DNA from: Choristoneura fumiferana | Lineage: Eukaryota; Arthropoda; Insecta; Lepidoptera; Tortricidae | DNA: 64,000 nt | Assembly (NCBI RefSeq): GCF_025370935.1 | Contig: NC_133472.1 | Span: 33,394,463 to 33,458,462 of the forward strand | Direction: 5' to 3' | Part shown: in pieces, positions 59,942-64,000 of the stretch | How the letters are laid out: the number at the start of each line of letters is the position of its first letter | Position numbering within the stretch: position 1 is the stretch's first letter | Made by a program: the position numbers and the translations under genes | The notes under the pieces: generated by a model | Told to the model about the DNA's origin: nothing | The model's input: only the letters and a program-made list of their open reading frames with translations | The model's database searches: none

Positions 59942-60801
59942 GTCGGCGGCCGATCGTAAAATCCGCCAGATCACGAAATTCCTAGGCATATCGTGAAATT
60001 CCGCCATTTCATGAATTGGCTAAGGGACATCCGCCATATCGTTCAAAACTCACCGTTTAGCGATTTGCCTAGTGACGTTTAGGCAGATCATGAAATTCCT
60101 AGGCATATCATGAAGCGCCGCCATTTCATGATTTGGCCAGTTTAGGCAGATCATGAAATTCCTAGGCGTATCATGAAACGCCGCCATATCGGTTCTGGCA
60201 CTTCGCCGGCCGCTGCCGCGGCACGCTCGCTTCGCTCGCTCGGCTCGTGCGTCGTGATAACAATTGAAACTAACCACTCCTCGCTTCGCTCGTCGTACCT
60301 AAATTTTTCTATATAAATAAATAACAACTAGTGAATTCTTTATTTATCAACAAAATACTAACCTCTAAAATACGGGCAGACGTGCATGGTTTTTTCACAT
60401 TGTGCACAGAATCCGTTTGATTCACATAAAAAGAACGGAGTTGATGTTCAAAAGCTTCTTTTGCACTTCTATTTTGAATTCAATCACTATTTTCGGTTTA
60501 AATATCATTTTGTTGCGACGCCGACATTTTTCACGCGCTAAACTAACACGGCCGGTCAGCTGGTCACGGCCGCCATTGCATACACAGCGCCACCAGTGGC
60601 CAAAAAAGAAACTATTTTACGATGTGCCCGGTATAGAGCTAGGAATATCGACGAATGCGTTGCTCTAATCAATCTGCCGTATTATTTCTCAGGCACATCG
60701 TGATATGCCTGGCCAACGTTTAGGCATATCATGAAATGGCGGCGTTTCACGATATGCCTAGGAATTTCGTGATCTGGCGGATTTTACGATCGGCCGCCGA
60801 C
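59942..60801. mobile_element. 860-bp foldback element with modular subterminal repeats
   Basis: GTCGGCGGCCGATCGTAAAA...TCCGCCAGATCACG and its inverse form perfect ends of about 75-80 bp, flanked by AT on both sides. Just inside the left end the module TTTAGGCAGATCATGAAATT...CCTAGGCRTATCATGAA is repeated in tandem with a period of about 62 bp. No transposase is present. The centre has CTCGCTTCGCTCGCTCGGCTC and CTCGCTTCGCTCG. Confidence 0.85.
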
Positions 60802-60809
60802 ATCTGTCA

Positions 60810-63700
60810 GCCAAGATTGAAGTAGCACAATACAAGTAATATGTGTTACTTATATTGTGGTAGTAGTTAAAGATAAGTTCGAAATACGCCAAACGTATTC
60901 TGTAACTAATTTAGGGTCAGGTAGGTATCTATAACCATTAAAATAAAATATCCTATGAGCCAGCAAAATTAATGAGCACTCGCGGTAATAAAATAAGGAA
61001 GACAAAGTTTACTATTTTGTTTTACTTTGTCATGTCACCTTAGATGTAATGTAAAAAAATATGTTTCTTAGGTTAGCATAATTATTTATTTTTAAGTATT
61101 GTCGGTTAGTTAATAATAGGTATGAACAATTATAAACAAGCATACCAGCAAATTCACTATAATAGGACTTCATTCATTAAAGGAATGGTTTTTAGGCAAG
61201 TGTAATAAGTACATACTCGTAATATACCTATATAAGGAGTCCACCACTGTCCGTAACTAACCTCAGCTGGCCTTACACAATAAATATTAAAGATTTCATA
61301 TTTATTACTCAACTCACAACGACAAAATACAAATGGGTGGAGATAGGTATAGTTAACCATAACCATACGCAAACAATAAGTAGGTTAAATACACAGACAC
61401 TCGCACACACTGAATAGATTATTCTAACAATGCTACATAAAATAATTTATCATTCCCTTTATTTCCCTACATAGAAATGTACAGTTTTTTCTTTAAATGT
61501 ATAAATGTAATGTATGTATTTATAAGTAACTAACTATATACATAATATGTATCTATGTAAATGTTTTATTGGTGTGTTTTTATTTGTATCATATTTTATG
61601 TAGTATATGGTTTCTAAGCCGTTACCTGTAAAATTCTAACCAATTACATATTTAACCCAATGTCAACCATAATGCGGACTTGACAGATTCTACTTTAGGT
61701 ATGGTCGACCACGAAATTGTTTCACCAATTTTAATGACAGTTCCTACTTCATAATATAAAAAACAATAAGGCTGATTATCATATTGACTTGTGAGTGAAA
61801 ATAGGCTTTGACGTTTTAAGCGCTACAGATGACCTGGTAAACCAATTCCTTGGTCGACATACATATGTTACTTAATTTTTATTTGTTTATTGTAGGTATA
61901 GTCAAGCGCAACAATATGGACTTATCTAACTCTTCAAAAATATGTACGTACCACAGACACTTATTCCGACGTAATAAGACCGTGGTAACATATTTTTGAG
62001 TGGTTCGAATAATAGATAATATTTTTGCACTTGACCTAATCTTTACAGATCAATAAAATGAAAACTAGGGAAAAGGCGGCCTTTATGCTATAAGGCAGTC
62101 TCTCCGTTTCAGTCATCCTTTAAACGTAGAAGAGAATGTAGTTATCTAAGTAACTAGCATTGGGTTGAAACCTACACATTGAAATAGACAAATAATACAT
62201 TTACACAGCCCTTGTTGGCAGCTCTTGCTACTATTAAAAACGATAAATATAATGTATTGATGGCAGGACCAAACACCGTATTTTACTATTTATTATAAAC
62301 ACCTCTAACATTTTTGTAAACATTTAAAGAAATAAATAGGCACCTTACAAAAAATGCACGTTGTAGTGGCTGCTTCAGCCACCTTCAGCTTTATGTAGGT
62401 AGGTCAATACTCGTAATATGATGTTATACTAAATCTGTTTGAATGAACACTTGTTTCCATTTTAATATAAAAATTAGTCAACATAATATTTGCGAAAATA
62501 ATGTGAATACATTATTTGAGCATAAACGAACATTATTAAGTACAGACAAACAATCCGAATGAAGTAGTTAGTGACCACTTTTAAACCTTTTTGCAATAAA
62601 CTTTACAATGTGTCTTTACGGTTAAATGCGAAAAGGTTCCAATGTTACACAAGCAGGTACGATTTAATTGTACAATAACTATATTTGTTCGAGGCTAGCA
62701 AATGATACCTACTTAAAAATATCAGTGGAATGGAATCTAGAATTGGCATTGTTCACTTTGTTATCTTATTTTCTTAAAATATGGATAATTTCAACATACT
62801 AATTTGAACATCTTGACATAAGTAAAATGGCATAGTGAAATTTAAATAATTTTTTGAAAGTATCAGATACGATGTCTCGTAAATTACACATGGCGGCTGA
62901 AACCACGTGAAAGGCCAAGTAAAATAATATTTTAAAAAAAACGAGCTAGTTGTGTATGCCAATAGATGCTTACTGTCCGTGTCACATTCAATCGGATATT
63001 GTTTTGAGAAAGAGTAGAGATAAATAGATCGGTTAGTCTAAAAAGAATCATATTATGCCTATTGATAACTACCTCTCTGCGAATTGTATACAAACTATGA
63101 TACAATTTTATTTTAACTCATATGAGTTTGGGGTATTTGAATAATAATAATAAAATCATTGATTGCCACGGAAAATAAGAGAGGACTATACAAATAAAAA
63201 CTAAAAAAAATAGTTTTACTACCAAGCCTCATCACACAATAATAAAAATAACATTAAAAAATTACCTACAGTACATTTGGTAGTTAACGCGATTTTCAGA
63301 ATAAACTATTAATATTTTTTCTATACTTATTTGGAACAGTTAAGATACGACGTCTTTCTGTGAACACCCATTTCAACGAACTGAACGATCTTTCTACGTC
63401 GGTAGTTGTAATAGGCGCGAGTAGGGACAATCTCTACAGGTTCATATTATCATAATGACATCTCTTTCATCGGGCCCCAAGATACAGGCTCAGCCTAGTT
63501 TGGTTTGGAGTCCACTGTATACTACTAAAAATGTTACATTGCTTGTGTGTAATAATAAAATTTTCATTTTCATTTCATTTATATAATATTGTTTTTTTTT
63601 TCAATTAATTACTCATTAGGCAGAAACCTGCTAGAGTGCATTCTGTTTTTTATGTCAACACCTACTCTTTGGCTAATGTCAAACATATATGTGACAACTG
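60810..63700. other. No supported gene; one MITE
   Basis: AT-rich without coding-like frames. The only structured feature recognised is the MITE at 61899-62037. Confidence 0.45.
61899..62037. mobile_element. MITE with TAGTCAAGYGCAA ends
   Basis: TATAGTCAAGCGCAACAATA...TTCAAAAATATGTACG and the inverse GTAACATATTTTTGAGTGGT...TTTGCACTTGACCTA. About 50-bp arms. Confidence 0.72.
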
Positions 63701-63746
63701 ACTGACATCAATGTCAGCCTGCGACCCGCGGGGGTACGAGCGGGGC

Positions 63747-63937
63747 TGCGAGCGTTTTCTCTGTTTATAGCGTGTGCTAACAGTGCAGTAACTACTGGGG
63801 GGCTACTTCGAATTTTGAAAAACGGATTTATCTAGTATCGTACCGTCCCTCTCACTCTCGTATTAAATAATATAAGCGTCAGCGGGACGGCAAGATACGA
63901 AGTTCGAATTTTGCACTTCGTAATACCTACCGGCCCT
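63747..63937. mobile_element. MITE plus flank, inverted partner of 59577-59762
   Basis: TGCGAGCGTTTTCTCTGTTT, ATAGCGTGTGCTAACAGTGC and then a GGGCTACTTCGAATTTTGAA MITE copy ending TTGCACTTCGTAATACC. Confidence 0.82.
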
Positions 63938-64000
63938 GCGTGACAGATACCATAGATAAACCTAGATACAGGGTTTACTTTTCAGGTAAAGGGATTCATC

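Noticed and set aside
60402..60668. 88-codon frame inside the foldback element
   Set aside because: No motif, and it lies entirely within the repeat between its inverted ends. It is probably chance.

Overview
This is AT-rich eukaryotic DNA, most likely from a moth or butterfly (Lepidoptera). The evidence is one insect-style gene with small exons and long introns, tRNA-headed SINEs, degraded non-LTR retrotransposons, and many short palindromic DNA transposons of types common in lepidopteran genomes. The assignment to Lepidoptera is inference from repeat style. No search was run. There are no bacterial operons, rRNAs, convincing tRNAs or CRISPR arrays. || GENE CONTENT. One gene can be rebuilt end to end: a plus-strand eight-exon gene from 21144 to 45200 encoding a 427-residue single-pass membrane protein of the NPDC1 / CAB-1 family (neural proliferation, differentiation and control protein 1). 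All seven introns are GT-AG, the phases fit at every junction, and the total is 1284 nt including the stop. The protein has a signal peptide, an acidic cysteine-free ectodomain, one transmembrane helix and the conserved NPDC1 cytoplasmic tail. The far left edge probably carries an internal exon (315-559, minus) of a second, unrecognised Q/N/S-rich gene. Its promoter and first exon may lie near 12.1-12.45 kb on the minus strand; that link is inference. || LAYOUT. 0-4 kb: the putative minus exon, then unique-looking AT-rich DNA. 4-8.3 kb: a stack of transposon remnants (LINE reverse transcriptase, tRNA-SINE, two possible outer DNA elements). 8.8-10.1 kb: repeat tails and a LINE RNase H remnant. 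12-17.7 kb: possible minus promoter, then a dense cluster of palindromic elements (MITEs) and a hAT element. 17.7-20.9 kb: mixed repeats and quiet DNA. 20.9-45.6 kb: the NPDC1-like gene, whose introns host most of the best-dated insertions, including a 1.86-kb hAT with a perfect 8-bp target duplication and a LINE inserted into another repeat with a 9-bp duplication and an empty-site copy in the same intron. 45.6-64 kb: no convincing gene, with a GC-rich islet flanked by perfect 23-bp inverted repeats, nested elements at 49.9-53.2 kb, a 58-bp tandem repeat, a TATA-containing GC-rich segment and an 860-bp foldback element built of modular subterminal repeats. || The main message of the window is one conserved neuronal membrane-protein gene embedded in layered transposon insertions. 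Several insertions can be ordered in time from the sequence alone. I see no novel multi-gene system. The most unusual structures are the modular foldback element at 59942-60801 and the IR-flanked GC islet at 47162-47451.
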